Source of the DNA: Dentipellis sp. KUC8613
Lineage: Eukaryota > Basidiomycota > Agaricomycetes > Russulales > Hericiaceae
Direction of reading: 5' to 3'
Assembly (NCBI GenBank): GCA_002286715.1
Contig: NSJX01000005.1
Location: 249,489 to 313,488, forward strand
DNA: 64,000 nucleotides
In this document: positions 23,611-35,498 of the stretch, piece after piece
How the letters are laid out: every line of letters begins with the position of its first letter
How positions within the stretch are numbered: position 1 is the stretch's first letter
The notes under the pieces: generated by a model
Database searches by the model: none
Told to the model about the DNA's origin: nothing
What the model saw: the letters and a program-made list of their open reading frames with translations, nothing else
Made by a program: the position numbers and the translations under genes

Positions 23611-26115
23611 AGAGCTCGTCGCCTTCGCGATGGAGGGCGTCGACGCACCACTGGACTTCGCTCCGAAGGTGAACTCGAAGGCTCGCAAAGAGGACGGGGC
23701 TGCCTGCTTGGCAGCATCGCGAGACTTGGCGGAACTGAACAGTGCCGCGGGTCCAGTGATTGTGAAGGAGAACGCGGGAAGCGCGGTGACATTGAGCGAC
23801 GCAGCGACGGCCTTCGGGTCCTTGCTTGTAGAGGCGACCGGCTGCGCAGGGGCAGGAACGGTAGGCTTGAAAACCGATGTCGTCGAGGGCATCGAGAACG
23901 GAGACACGGACGAGGCCGTCTTCGGAAGCGAGGCGTGCTTGGGCACAGGCGCCGGTGGGGGCTCTGTGGGGCTGCTGTCCATCTTCGTCGACTTGTCCTC
24001 GCTTTCGGCAGCGAAGCCGAAACGAAGCTTTGAAGGCTCTTTGGGTATGGACGACTTGACCCCAAACGCAGACTTCGAGGGCGACACTGACGGGCCAGAC
24101 GAGCCGAAGGCGTTGCTGGAGCCCGTGGACGGAGCTGCCGGTGTCGATTTTGCACCGAAGAGCGATCCGCTGTCTGAGGGCTCGATAACTTCCGTCGGGC
24201 GGTTGACCAAAGGAGAGAACGAGGCTGACGAAGACATCTCCACATCTTCGACTTCCTCTACCGTTGGCGAAGGTCTGCTATCCGCCTTCTTCTGCTTCTT
24301 AGGAGACGGGCGATCATCTTCATCAGGAATCTCTTCAACAGAGGGCTCGGTAGAAGCCTTGCTCCGGCCGTTGGTCCCGTTAGTACGGGGAGGCTCGGGG
24401 GATTGAAGCCGACTGCTGCGGCGGGAGGGTTCGGCAGACTTCGTTCCGTGAAGGATGCCATTGCTCTTGCTGGGTGATACAGATGTCGACTTTTGCAAGT
24501 CAGCTGGAGGACGTGAGCGCTTGCTCCCCTGCAAAGACACTGTCAGACACGGGGCTTCGATGCAATACACTCGGTGCAAACCTTTGGAACAGTAGCCTCG
24601 ATAATCCTCTGTGGACTCAACCCGGCCTCAACCGATGCTTCCTCCTCGGCCTTCTTCTCCACTTTCTTTTCCTCCGGCGCCTTCCTCTTCTTCTGTGGTC
24701 TCTTCGACAAGACTGGCTTGACAGGACTTGCTGTCTGATATGGATTTGCTACATCTGGCTTCTTCGGTGGTGTTACATCCTTGAGCAGTTCTGACATCAT
24801 GCTTGCTGCTCTCGTCGGCTGTCTCGTCGGTGAGGGTTGTGGTTGTGGCGGAGAATCACTCTGGCCCCATGCCTGGCGGAGAGGTGACGGGACGGCAGGA
24901 GCAGTCGGTTTGGGAGGGATAGACATGCGAAGACGTGGTGTGGAAGGAGCCTGTTTCTCTGCTGCGCCCGTGCCATTTGTCACCTGGCCGTTCGCGGCCG
25001 TGCCAGCCGAGGACTTGGATCCATTAAGAGGAGAGAAGAGAGAAGAACCAGATGCGGCAGGTGCACGTGTTTGGCGTGCAGGTGAAGGGGAGGCTGCGTC
25101 CGCTCTCTGAGGCGTGGACGTCTCGGCATTCGCACCCACGCGCCGACGTTTGCTATCAGTCTTCGGCACTTCAGGTGGCGAAAGTGTGATTCTCGAGGGA
25201 GAAGCTCGAGGAGGGCCAAATGCGGGCGATTGGAAGCGATTCCGCGGACGGGCGCTCCCAGCGCCCTGCCATTTATATACACCATTCGGGTTCTTGCTGA
25301 GGGTTTTCCGAGGCGTCTGCGTGTCGGAAGAGGAGGTACCTGTACCGCCAATATTGAAGATCGGTGAGTTGCCCCGCGCTGGCGAAGGGCTAGATGTGAA
25401 TCGGAACGGCTCCGGCCTCTCATCCTCTGCGCACTGGTCAGACGCTGTAATGAATTCAGATGGAAGCTACTCACCTTGGACACTCTCGGTGAGGAGAGAC
25501 ATCAATCCGCGCAATTCCACCTGATGCAATGGCTGGCCATCCCCCCTCTCTTGCAGGTACTTTTTCACTGTCTGCAGATTCTCTACTGCTGATGGAGATG
25601 GCTGCAGTTCTGCTGGCCGTGGCGGGGGAGGGGGAGTCGAAGCGCTGCTGGTAAGGGTGAATGGTCTCTCCCGAGTTCCGAGCGGTTGTGATGAGGATGC
25701 TTCCGGAGGAGGCAGTACTTCAGGCTCAGTTTGCTGTTGTGAGAGCTATAAGAGAAGTGTTGGGATACATGCATGTATGTAGTCGCTCCGCAGCGCACCT
25801 GATGACCACGTCTTGACAGTGTCTCCGCTGCTGAAGACGGCAGGGCGAGGGACGGTTCTTCCTCAGCGTCCACCCGAGAATCCTCCGCTTCCTCATCCTC
25901 TTCGTCTTCGGGAGTCTTGTTCGTGAATGGGTTCAGGAAAGAGAATATGTTCGTGATGCTCCATCCCTGCAAATGAATCAGATCCAGACACGTCGAAAGC
26001 AGAGCTGCGAACGACTCACGGATTTCTTCGTGGCGGTGGTCTTGGCAGGCCTCTTGTATGGCGACGATAGTTGGCTCCGTACTGCGCGCCTGTCGTTTCT
26101 TCGAATGGCGCTCAT
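23320..26115 (-). CDS. FG-nucleoporin with two C-terminal RanBP2-type zinc fingers
   Basis: Probable nuclear-basket nucleoporin (Nup1/Nup153/Nup60-like), acting in nuclear transport. Start ATG at 26115: MSAIRRNDRRAVRSQL, a basic segment followed after an intron by a possible amphipathic helix GWSITNIFSFLNPF. An acidic patch, Ser/Pro-rich linkers, NPNGVYKWQGAGSARP (about 25270) and a Lys-rich block follow. Scattered FG sites lie in the last large exon (24530-23320), for example NAFGSSG, SAFGVKS and FTFGAKSSG. Two near-identical units close the protein, each FNW-x-AAG, KPP, then TWTC-x-VC, LQSPESA and KCVAC, which are RanBP2 zinc fingers (CxxC...CxxC). The stop is at 23320 after CENPRP. Zinc fingers and FG sites are seen; the exact nucleoporin name is inference. 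Confidence 0.82.
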
Positions 26116-26329
26116 CGTGAGCAAGAAGGAGGGAGGGGGGAGGAGGGAAGGAGGGCGAAGGAGGACAAGACGCGGACAATTGTCGAGCTTGAGTGAGCGG
26201 GCCCGGCCACGCGCCACAAGCTATTGTTCAGGGCCGGTCGTCTGATCCGGCGGCCGGCCCTAAAGCCGCGTGTCACGCTCCGGCAGTGACCGACCTCTGT
26301 CGCGCACAACGAGCTCGACGTCCAAGACA
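26116..26329. promoter_or_regulatory. Short bidirectional promoter, nucleoporin / complex I 21 kDa subunit
   Basis: Only 214 bp separate the two divergent ATGs. The sequence is rich in GGCC and GGCCGG palindromic pieces (26193-26262). No clear TATA box is visible. Confidence 0.55.
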
Positions 26330-27077
26330 ATGCCGGACAAAGTCGTCGACACACCCTACCCCCTCATCGATGCGGACCCCCATTTCTCGCGGGTAGTCCG
26401 CTACATGCGCCCCTCGGACTATGCCGTCTGGGCTGGTGCGACCGGTGCCTTCCCAGGCATGCTTTACCTTTGGGGTGAGTTAAAGCGTGTTCGCAGGCGA
26501 GAATGACTGGAGCTGAGACGTTCTGCAGAGATGGCCGACCCTACTAAGGTCCGTTTGCGGACACCGCTGCGTCTGGGTGGCCTCCTGGGCTTCATCGGTG
26601 GTTTCCTGTTGGCCTACCAGCGTTCAAGCGGTAAGTACCACCAATAGCCCGCGACGCGATAAAGAGCACAGCTAACAGGTGGTCGCAGTCCGATTCTGGG
26701 GTTGGTCAGAGAACAAGCGGGAGGAGGAGAAGGACTTCAAGGAGCTGAGCGAACGCGCAAGGCTGGGCTTGCCGTTGTACGGCGAGTCAGACCAGCCGGA
26801 GTGGGTTCAAGCAGCTGCATACCGCAACTCTGCCTTCTCGCAGCTCAAATTCCGTGAGTAAATCCTTACTGTTGAACCCCGTTCGTCATTCTGATTGCCA
26901 ACTCGACAGAGGCATTCCCCATGTGAGCACCGCCCCTTACTGACGCGCTTTGAGGCTTGCACACTCAACGTCATTCATTTCAGGTTCAACTTCGTCAACC
27001 ACCCCTTCCATGGCACCGACCCCGCCAAGTACGGTGTCAAAACCGACGCGCCGAAGGACGAGTCGAACCCTCAGTAA
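26330..27077 (+). CDS. NADH:ubiquinone oxidoreductase 21 kDa subunit (complex I accessory, NUXM type)
   Basis: Accessory subunit of mitochondrial respiratory complex I in fungi. It begins MPDKVVDTPYPLIDADPHFS, with the family's DTPYPLIDADPHF signature and RVVRYMRPSDYAVW. The hydrophobic stretches around GAFPGMLYLW and LGGLLGFIGGFLLAYQ fit two membrane helices. It continues RFWGWSENKREEEKDFKEL and ends FNFVNHPFHGTDPAKYGVK then TDAPKDESNPQ, TAA at 27075-27077. Four short introns are read near 26475, 26630, 26855 and 26925. About 170 residues, normal for the family. Confidence 0.9.
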
Positions 27078-27238
27078 ACGCTGTCATGGCATGCCTGTCG
27101 TCGTGTTTCCTTTTATCCCTACATAATCGCATTTTCTTTCGCTGGCTTGTACCCGAAGCCTCGATCGCTGGAATATCCACGAAAGTCCCATTATAGTCAA
27201 GTACACTAATTTTGGTCAGGTCCGCGAGGAACATCTCG

Positions 27239-29085
27239 TCAAGTCCTTCCTCTTTTCCTCGCCCTCCCGCCATCCTCAGCAGTCGCTTCACTACCCTTCT
27301 CCTTCGTCTGCGCCATAACTTTCTGGACGACAGTATCCCACATCACGTCGTTGACACCCTTCGCTCGTCCAAGTTGGCCCTTCAATTTCGCGACCTCCTC
27401 CTCAAGCTCAGTCACGCGCGACTGTAGCGATGCAGCTGGTACGGCTTCGTTTGCTGTGGGCTGAACGAAATATGCGTGATCCCGCAGAAGCTCTTCCGTC
27501 GAGTAGGCCAACAGGTCCTCTGTCCGTTGCTGCACAGTAAAGCGCACGTCATTAAGCTGGTAGACGATGAACACCGAGATCGTTACCTTGTCCTGTACAG
27601 GTAGCCTCATCATCACCTCATGGACCAACCGCGGTTTCGCGTCACGCATCCTTTGAAACGGCATGACCGGTCTGACTGGCAGACCACCCTCTTTCTCGCT
27701 GCTGACATTGAGGCTGAGGCTGACATGGCCAATCAAATCCGGGGGCTTCAGCATTGTCATGAGGTGCGTGATAGTGAAGCCCTTGTGGTTGGAGATGCTG
27801 CGGAGAAGCTGGTGTGAAGGGATGTCGTAGATATTAATGAGTCCCGTTGCGGTTCCGACGAGCAAGAGTGAAGATGTGACTGAGATAGCTAGTGTTGTCA
27901 CTGGCTCGCTGTAGCACTAGCTGTCAGTAGATGGTCGTGCTGGAGGCCGCTGAACGTACCCAACAGCAATGAGACGTCTCTTGGCCTCCTTTGGGTCTTC
28001 GTCGCCAATTCTGATTATATCGGTGACACCTGCGCCACCCACTGCCTCTGCTAGCCTACCGCCACTTTTGTCTTCTCTTTGACGGAACAAGTTCATCTGG
28101 AAGACGTCTCCCTCCGCGGACCCAGCAAAGAACATACGTTCTGTCGCGTCCCAGGCTAAACATGTAGGGACATGGGGAAATTGGAAAGTCGTGAGGAGCG
28201 TTTTGGAGGAAAGGTCCCAGGCCTTGCGCAGGGGGTTGGACGGGATGTACTATTATTGCACGAGAGCAACTCACCTTAACCGAGTGGTCTACGGATGCCG
28301 TGAGGACCCTACACGAGGGAAAGGGCCCCAGCCCACACACGATATCCGTGATGGGCAGCGTGTGATCTGAGAGACTCGCGTAAGGTGTTGGGAGCTCGTT
28401 CTGCGCATCATCGTCCAGCAATCTGAGGATAGAAGGCTATGTATTAGTATCACTCATCTCAGAACCCGGGCGAAGTATTGACCTCGACACGGACCAGACG
28501 CTCACGCCAGAGTCCTCGCTTCCCGACAGTAGTGCAGCACCATCATGGGTGAACCGTAACACGGTCACTTGTCGATAATGTGCTTCCCATGAATGGTACA
28601 TGATACCAGACGCAACCTACAGATACAAAGCGTTATGCTCTTCCTTCCGAACGCAGGACAAAATCACTCACCTCCCACAGATATATCCTCCCTTGAGACG
28701 TCCCACCCGCACAATAAGCCCCCTGCCTATCGACCGCGAGGCATGACAATCGTTCCGGAAGCACGATCTTCAGCGCAATTTGGTCCTTCAAAGCAAACAA
28801 TTGTCCATCAGAATGGACGCGACCTCCCGAATCACAGAACGCCGAAAACTACACTTTTTGGAAGTTATACACGTTAAGGATGGACTTGTCCGGCTGCACG
28901 GCAAGCATGAGGCCGCCCTGGCCATCCGTGGTGTTGACGATCGCGGTGCAGTTCGACGAGGCACTGGTCTGCTTGAACGACGCGAGGTTGGACCCTGTCT
29001 GGATATCATGGAGAGAGATCGTGCCCGAGGGGCCCGAGGACGAGGCCGGCGCGGTTGCACACAGCACGGCTTCCTGTAGTAACAT
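27239..29085 (-). CDS. IPI3: WD40 protein Ipi3/WDR18 of the Rix1 complex (pre-60S maturation)
   Basis: Ipi3 works with Rix1 and Ipi1 in ITS2 processing and pre-60S ribosome release, and in replication licensing in yeast. ATG at 29085: MLLQEAVLCATAP. A first exon carries SGTISLHDIQTGSNLASF. Spliced exons give GGTSQGRIYLWE, SGIMYHSWEAHYRQV, GAALLSGSEDSGVSVWSV, the family-typical SDHTLPITDIVCG, CRVLTASVDHSVKVWDLS and MFFAGSAEGDVFQMNLF. The last exon (27901-27239) has VGTATGLINIYDIPSH, then a coiled coil TELEEEVAKLKGQLGRA and a basic tail ARKRGRT. Five or six WD repeats plus the C-terminal coiled coil match Ipi3/WDR18. Introns lie near 28830, 28640, 28465, 28260 and 27930. Confidence 0.88.
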
Positions 29086-29351
29086 AGCAGCTGTCCTTGT
29101 ACTCCGTAGTCCAACGAAAGCCTGAGTACGCGCTTTGGCGAATAAATCGCGGTGGGACCAGGAGGTTGGCGTCGAAAATGCTAGATTTGCACGTGCTGCG
29201 AATATTACGGCTACGGGCGCTCGTGGCCACAGTGTGACAGGCCTACATACGCCACTCGTAGCTGTTCTACTCGCTTTCTACATTCTACTTAACCACCACC
29301 ACCACCACCCCTCCTATCAATCTCTATCCTTGGACTCCTTCGTCCTTTGCA
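29086..29351. promoter_or_regulatory. Short divergent promoter, IPI3 / J protein
   Basis: 266 bp between divergent ATGs. A (CCA)n run lies at about 29293-29308 in the presumed 5' leader of the J protein. No convincing heat-shock element (nGAAnnTTCn array) is visible. Confidence 0.5.
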
Positions 29352-31046
29352 ATGGCCACGAATCTGTACGAGACGTTAGGCCTGAACAAGGATGCAACGC
29401 CCGAACAGGGTAGGCTCGATTCAATTCACCCTTGACCAACGGCAGCGGCGCTGACCAGTATGACTTCCTCTAGTGCGCAAGGCGTACCGGCAGCTGGCAT
29501 TGCAGACACATCCAGACCGTCTCCCTCCGAGTGTGTCCGCCGCAGACAGAGAGGAAGCAGCAGAGAAGTTCCGGAAGGTGCGCCTCGTCTCATTCTTCCC
29601 CTTCACTATCCCCGTTCTGACAACCGCCACAGGTCAACAATGCGTACGAAGTCCTTAGCGACGCCAAGAAGCGACGGGTGTGCACCTTTCCCACTCTCAC
29701 ACATTCTGGCTTGTTAGCTTATCATTCTTCGCAGGAATACGACACATACGGTGTCTGGCCTCCTCCGGACGCCGCACCTCGCGAGCAGAGCTACCCGCGT
29801 CGCTACAATACAGCACCAGACTTCGGTGGCTTTGATTCCTTCGGCGCAAACCCTCATGACCCCTTCGGAATGTTCGGTGCTCGACCATCGTACTCGTTCC
29901 ACGGTGGCTTTGGGCCCGGCTACGGTTTCACCGACCCCTTCACCCTCTTCGATCAAATCTTTGGCAACCTGAACCGTGCGATGGCAGATCCCATGTTTGA
30001 TCCCTTTGACAACCACCCCTTCTTCTCTCCACCGTCCAGGCGGGATCCCTTTGGTGGTATGGGCGGCATGGGCGGTATGGGCATGGGATTCGGCCATCCA
30101 TTCATGATCCAAGATATGATGGGAATGGGATCCTCCCCCGCGTTTGGTGGAAATAGCCGGACATACACTTCGGTATCACGGTCTTCTGGGACACCTGGCG
30201 GCGGATGGACCACCGAGAGCAGGATGACACGCACTATTAATGGCGTGACCGAGTCGATCTGGAAGCGGCGCGACAGTCGTGTAAGTCGCGTGCCCTCTAC
30301 ATCTACTTAGTTTCCAAGTTTATACGTGTGCTGATTGAACGGCTGATGCAGGGAAACGAGCATGTCACATACAGCTACCCGGACGGCCATGAGCGCTACA
30401 CCATAAACGGCGTGGACCAGGCAGCCAAGGACGAGCCTCGGGCTTTGCCTCCCACTGCACCCCCGCCAACTTATCCGCAGTCAAAACCTCCCCGGCAGCA
30501 AATCCAAGAGAGGCAAGCGCCGCGTGTCGAATCACCGCCATTCATACCGGAGAGCCCACGCGAATACCAATACCACGCGCAGCAGGCGGCGCCTCCTCCC
30601 GGGCCTCCACCACCCCCAGCAAGCGGTGAGCACCATAAGTTTTATGTGGACGAGAGGGCCGCTTATTCAGCACCAGTCTGGCCTGCAGGCTCCGAACGCA
30701 ATGCTGGTGGGCAGGAGCTCAATCGCACCCCCAGCCGTGCTCGCTCGCACCATTCTCACAAGAGCTCCACAAAGAGTTGGTTATCAGACCATCTTCCAGG
30801 GGGATCTAAGCTGAGACATGCGTCGCTTGAATCAGTGCATGATCGTTCCGCCAGCCCTTATGATCAACCTGCGAACCGTGTTCACAGACAAGGCTCGTCA
30901 TCGTCTAGTAAGTTGGCCGTATCCTTCATCCCGCACTTGTTGTATTGATTTGGTGTGCAGAGCACGGACACGTGGAAGATCCTGCCGAACATGAACACCA
31001 TCACCACAACTATATCCCAGACCCCCGCAAGTGGTTCCACCACTAA
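29352..31046 (+). CDS. DnaJ/Hsp40 co-chaperone, class B, DNAJB6-like
   Basis: J-domain partner of Hsp70. Start MATNLYETLGLNKDATPEQ, then over an intron VRKAYRQLALQTHPDR with the catalytic HPD, EEAAEKFRK, VNNAYEVLSDAKKRR and EYDTYG. The Gly/Phe-rich region follows (FGGFDSFGANPHDPFGMFG, DPFTLFDQIFGNLNRAM, repeated GMGGMGG). A Ser-rich beta segment YTSVSRSSGTPGGGW leads to RDSRGNEHVTYSYPDG and YTINGV, as in DNAJB6 relatives. There is no zinc finger. The second half is a Pro/Ser-rich tail, and the last exon is His-rich (HVEDPAEHEHHHHNYIP) and ends DPRKWFHH. Introns lie near 29408-29472, 29578-29633, 29678-29733, 30280-30350 and 30907-30960. TAA at 31044-31046. Confidence 0.9.
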
Positions 31047-31472
31047 AGAGTCGGCGTAATCGCGTATGCTATCTTGCTTGTACAAATACTTTACCCTTGC
31101 TATCGTTCTAGATACAAAATTTGTGTAGCGCAACAATGTTGTATTGGTATGACGTTCATTCATAACCCCGTTTACTTGTAACTTTCCCAGATAGTTCTTT
31201 GGAATATGTCTCTCCTACGAGACATCTGTTATGTGCACTTTCCCGAATTTTGTGGACAATAAATGGAGTTGCACCATTCTGAACGTCAGACCACTGAGAG
31301 GACGACTCGCGAATCTGGCGAAGTCGATATTCCCACGCGCGATGATAGCGATATCTCGCCGATGAACGGCATCCGTTCTGAGCCCATCTCGTCGTCCTGC
31401 GCCCAAATACTCAGGCTGACGACTTCCCGATTCAACCGTCCCTGTGTCACATAGACTTTCACCTAGCTCAGA
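31047..31472. other. Gap between J protein and OHCU decarboxylase genes
   Basis: 426 bp holding the J-protein 3' end and the next promoter on the same strand. AT-rich near 31080-31200. No other feature supported. Confidence 0.5.
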
Positions 31473-32096
31473 ATGGCAGCCGCGCCAGCTTTACCGACTC
31501 TACAGGCCATCGCAAGTAGCGACGATCTCACGTCCACAGGCCCCCTCGCCGGCGCGCTTTCCACCCTCTTCGAGCCCTCCCCAGTTCTATTCTCGCACCT
31601 AGTCCCGCAACTTCACAGGACGCGAGACCGCGCCTCCGCCCTGACATATCAGTCATTAATTTCCGACGCCGCACGCACGATAGCGACCTGGGACCCGGAC
31701 CTCCAAGCCTCGTTCATCGGCGCTCACCCGCGGATCGGCGAAGTCAACGGCCTCTCTGCGCTCAGCGCGGCCGAGCAGGCAGCGCGAGCGACGCCGCCAG
31801 AGGTCCTCGAGCGACTGGGCGTGCTGAATGCTGCGTACGAAGTGCGGTATGAGGGTCTCCGATACATTACGTTTGTCAATGGACGGAGCAGGAAGGAGAT
31901 CATGGAGGAGATGGAAGCATTTCTGGGTGTCGGAAAGGGGGATATTGATCTGCAGCAGATTGCGAGTTCGAAAGTCACGACGGGTGGGGAGGCGTGGCTC
32001 GCAGAGGTCAAGAGAGCAGTGCACGATGTGGGGCAAATTGCACGGAGTCGTCTGAGGGCGCTGGGGATCGATGAGGAGGTACCGAGGGATGCATGA
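31473..32096 (+). CDS. 2-oxo-4-hydroxy-4-carboxy-5-ureidoimidazoline (OHCU) decarboxylase
   Basis: Third enzyme of uric-acid breakdown: it decarboxylates OHCU to S-allantoin, acting after urate oxidase and HIU hydrolase. It is one uninterrupted frame of 207 codons from ATG 31473. Family marks are FEPSPVLFSHLVPQL, the catalytic block FIGAHPRIGEVN (His), the EQA segment of AAEQAARATPPEV, LNAAYEVRYEGLRYITFV and NGRSRKEIMEEM. The length is usual for fungal members. The other pathway enzymes are not in this window. Confidence 0.92.
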   Translation: MAAAPALPTLQAIASSDDLTSTGPLAGALSTLFEPSPVLFSHLVPQLHRTRDRASALTYQSLISDAARTIATWDPDLQASFIGAHPRIGEVNGLSALSAAEQAARATPPEVLERLGVLNAAYEVRYEGLRYITFVNGRSRKEIMEEMEAFLGVGKGDIDLQQIASSKVTTGGEAWLAEVKRAVHDVGQIARSRLRALGIDEEVPRDA

Positions 32097-32620
32097 TATG
32101 ATTTGCGTGGATTTGAATTGTGGGTGTAATGTTTCATGATCAGCCTTGTACGATATAGTGTATATTGCTCTCGTAACTTGTCAAGGGACTTATTGATTGT
32201 AAGGTTTGACAGCGAAAATGGGGTAGATCAGGTCCACCCGGCAGCAGGCTCCAACATGTCTCCATCGAGCCCACTCGGCGAAGTTGGTTCATTTGCAGGA
32301 GCACAACCACTGGCGACCGCGCAAATTCAAGGACGGGGTGCCTCGCGAACAATGCAGCAAGGTAGCAGCGTGCCTGGATAGTTGCTCGATAAGGCAAAGG
32401 CTGGCTCAAGGGGCCGATCGGGATCTTATCCGGACAGATTTTCGAGATCTTTTTCCGGGGCAGTTTTTCAGAGAGCCCGGCGGCCATATGGTGCGGAGTC
32501 CTTCTGGGTCTTCTGCTCCTCTGCCCTCAAGAGCAGGCCGTCCAGCGCCTCTTTCCTCTTGGACCTGTCCTCCTCCTCCCCGCAGTCGAAACGACCCCTG
32601 CCGGACCCGGACAGCACACC
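32097..32620. other. Gap upstream of the SLC35F transporter
   Basis: 524 bp between two plus-strand genes. It must hold a 3' end and a promoter. A pyrimidine-rich tract (32565-32590) precedes the next ATG. Nothing else is recognised. Confidence 0.5.
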
Positions 32621-34448
32621 ATGAGTGACGAGCAGATCACAGTGCCCGCTGGGACCAAGCCATACCCTGATGACAGCAAGAGCGATTACCTTGATGAGCT
32701 CCCCACCGTGACTCAGCAGGAGGTCGTACAGCGCCCGGAAATCCAATGGAGCTCGCCGAAGGTCTTCGTCCAGAGTTCATGGCGCCGATTTGCCAGCCTG
32801 TGGACGAAGAGGTTTATGCTGTCGCTGTTGGCGGGGCAGGTCGTGTCTTTGTGCATCACTTGCACGAATGTCACGACGACGGAGCTGGTGCAGCGAAACT
32901 GGTCGCTGCCTACGACCCAAACGTTTTTCTTGTGAGTTGCCTCTACGATCGTACTCGAACCACTCTAATATTCTTATCAGATACTTCTCGCTGTTCATCA
33001 CTTATACGCCCTACACGATTTACCAATGTGTGTCCCGCCGTCCTTCATGGCGCTAAAGATAACTGACATATCTTCTGATCTTTAGACGGCTTCAAGGGCT
33101 GGTTCAAGATGCTATACCGGGACGGGTGGAAGTGTGAGTAACCCCCCGTTGATATCCTCCAGCGCTTGCTGAAGAGACCTGCAGACATTATTTTGGCTGC
33201 CTGTGATGTAGAAGGCAATTTCTTGGTGGTCAAGGTATGTTCGATTTTCCGGCACCCTACCTCCTCTGACCCAGAATAGGCATACCAATATACCAATCTG
33301 CTGTCTTGCATGCTTCTCGATGCGTACGCATTTCTTTTCTACCACGCGTTGTCCAACAATTAATCTTCTCCGTCCTCGTACAGTTGGGCAATTCCCGTTT
33401 GCATGTTTTTCTCATGGGTGTACATGCGGCCGAAATACCACTACACGCAACTCATCGTACGTCACCTGCCTTCCATCTGGCATCCTCGTCTGACTTATGG
33501 ATGCACAGGGCGGCCTCGTTTGTATCGGCGGTCTTGGCATGCTCGTTGCGTCCGACGAGATTACAGACAAAGACTATCCTGCGCTCAGCAAGGGCAAGGG
33601 AGATGCCTTCATGATTGTTGGCGCTACTCTTTACGGCTTCAGTGAGTTATGCTCGCTTTGGCCGTCTGAGAGTTTGTCTGATCGTCGTCACAGCCAACGC
33701 GACCGAGGAGTTCTTTGTCCGCCGTTCGCCATTGTATGAAGTCGTTGGGCAACTGGGCATGTGGGGGACCATCATCAATGGCATCCAAATGGCCGGGCTG
33801 GAGCACAAGGACATGAAGCTGGCTACGTGGAGCGGAATGAACGGTACGTTTCTCTGACCAGTAAGGTGTCTTTCACTTGCTCATGCACTTTCTATCAGTT
33901 GGACTCTTGATCGCGTATACGTCAGGTCAGCTTCTTGCACAACTCACTTGATCGTACCATCTACTGACACTGACCATCGTTCAGCCATGTTCATCCTCTA
34001 CACCGTCGCGCCCCTTCTGTACCGCCTTGCATCGTCGACCTACTATAATTTGTCGCTGCTCTCCAGTGACTTCTACGGTCTGCTATTCGGTGAGCTATCA
34101 TTAGAAACTTGTCCTTTGCAGACGTTCATCTATTTTTATCAGGACTGTTCCTCTTCGTATGCGCCTTTCACCTTCATCAGTCTTGTGATACCACTAACGA
34201 ATCGATGGTCCAACAGCACTACAGCCCCTACTGGCTTTACTTCCCTGCCTTCGTCGTGGTCCTCGTCGGACTGGTCATCTATTTCTGGCACTCGACACGT
34301 AAGTGGCCGGACAACTTCCCGTCCGCTCCCTACGTCCTGACCAGTCCCACCCACCACAGCCGAAGCACAAGGAAAGCTCGACATCCATGCGCCTTCCTAC
34401 GTCACACAGCGCGGCGCAACCGAGCAAGCAGCGGAAACTGCCGTCTGA
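32621..34448 (+). CDS. Solute carrier family 35 member F1/F2-type transporter
   Basis: Multi-pass membrane protein of the drug/metabolite transporter superfamily (SLC35F, formerly DUF914); the substrate is not established. ATG 32621 gives a soluble N-terminus, then WTKRFMLSLLAGQVVSLCIT. Later exons give YFSLFITYTPYTIYQ, GWFKMLYRDGWK, AACDVEGNFLVVKAYQYT (family signature), LLDAWAIPVCMFFSW, GGLVCIGGLGMLVASDEI, GDAFMIVGATLYGF, TNATEEFFVRRSPLYEVVG, AMFILYTVAPLLYRLAS, SSDFYGLLFGLFLF and YWLYFPAFVVVLVGLVIYFW. About ten membrane helices are visible. There are many short introns. The end is ATEQAAETAV, TGA at 34446-34448. Confidence 0.9.
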
Positions 34449-35498
34449 GAGAGCCCCCACCCGGACAAAATTTATGTAGCTTTATTTCTCTCCATATGGG
34501 CCCGCAGAGTTCTGCGGGCAACGACACGAAGTTTTGACCGTCACGTCTGTGTACGCGGGTTTAGGATTTGTGGGAGATATACACGTCTGTGTACTAACGA
34601 GTATAGATGATTTTCTGGATGCTCCGATTGGTGCATTGCATGGTACTGATGAGTTGATCCCGGAGCAGCGTCAAACGAGAGGAAGCCCGCTCCGGAGACG
34701 GAGAGGCGGAGTGGACGTAAACCTGCCAGCGAACGAGGTTCGAGCAAAGTAAGTAAGTTGCTCCGGGCGCACGTGGTGGGAACGCCGCGGGACGCGCGGA
34801 CCAGGTCACCGGTCGGCGTGACTCCAACTAACGCTGCGGAACGGACGCGTCGATCCCCCGGCGGCTTAGGAGGCATTCCACCGTGCCTATGATGTTTACC
34901 TTTAGAGGTGCTCTTGACGGAAGACGGAAGTGCCGCAGCTGCCCGACGCTTACGGCTCGAGGAACAATCCGTAAGGTCTGAATCAATGCACTCTCACCTT
35001 CGTGATGCTCATTGATACGATTTCAGCCTTCTGAAATTATACGATATTATCCCGCCCCAGTACACTACGAAAGCTATGTGCACAGTTGCAGTAGCAGGAT
35101 CCGATGTCCTCCAAAGCTAATCTCGCAGCACCGTGGTGACAGCACATGGCCCAATCATAATTTAATGCTTTAACGGTATCCGAGGTAATTACTTCGCTCA
35201 GCGCAGTCCAGCCGCATTTAGGTATGTTGGCGGAGAGCCGTTGTGCACTGGCGCAGGGGTCGGGGAGCCGGTCATCGTTGGTTGGCTAGCGCTACGGGAT
35301 AATGCCTTGAGCATGAAGTCGGACGGAGGCCCGTATGCAATGCCAGCCCAAATGGAGTCGACTAGCACCAGCGTCTGCGACTGGTTTCACGAAATTATTG
35401 AAGTATATAAAGGGTACGTTGTAGCCATGCAGGAGACAGTATCAACATCCACAGATACACAGCTCCCTACCTCTGCAGCTACTCAGTCGAATTTTGCA
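34449..35498. other. Intergenic region before the hydroxy-acid dehydrogenase pair
   Basis: About 1.05 kb without a supported gene. The right end holds a TATA box (separate entry) and an upstream in-frame Met at 35427. A small inverted repeat ATTTCAG/CTGAAAT lies near 35024-35041. No open frame shows family motifs. Confidence 0.5.
35404..35411 (+). promoter_or_regulatory. TATA box of the plus-strand hydroxy-acid dehydrogenase
   Basis: TATATAAA. A transcription start 25-40 bp downstream would fall at about 35430-35450, after the ATG at 35427. This favours the ATG at 35499 as the real start codon of the gene. Confidence 0.6.

Noticed and set aside
23351..24406. 351-codon plus-strand frame
   Set aside because: Antisense shadow of the FG/zinc-finger nucleoporin exon; no motif.
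35024..35041. Small inverted repeat ATTTCAG-CCTT-CTGAAAT
   Set aside because: A 7 bp stem in AT-rich DNA is expected by chance; no U-run or partner element beside it.
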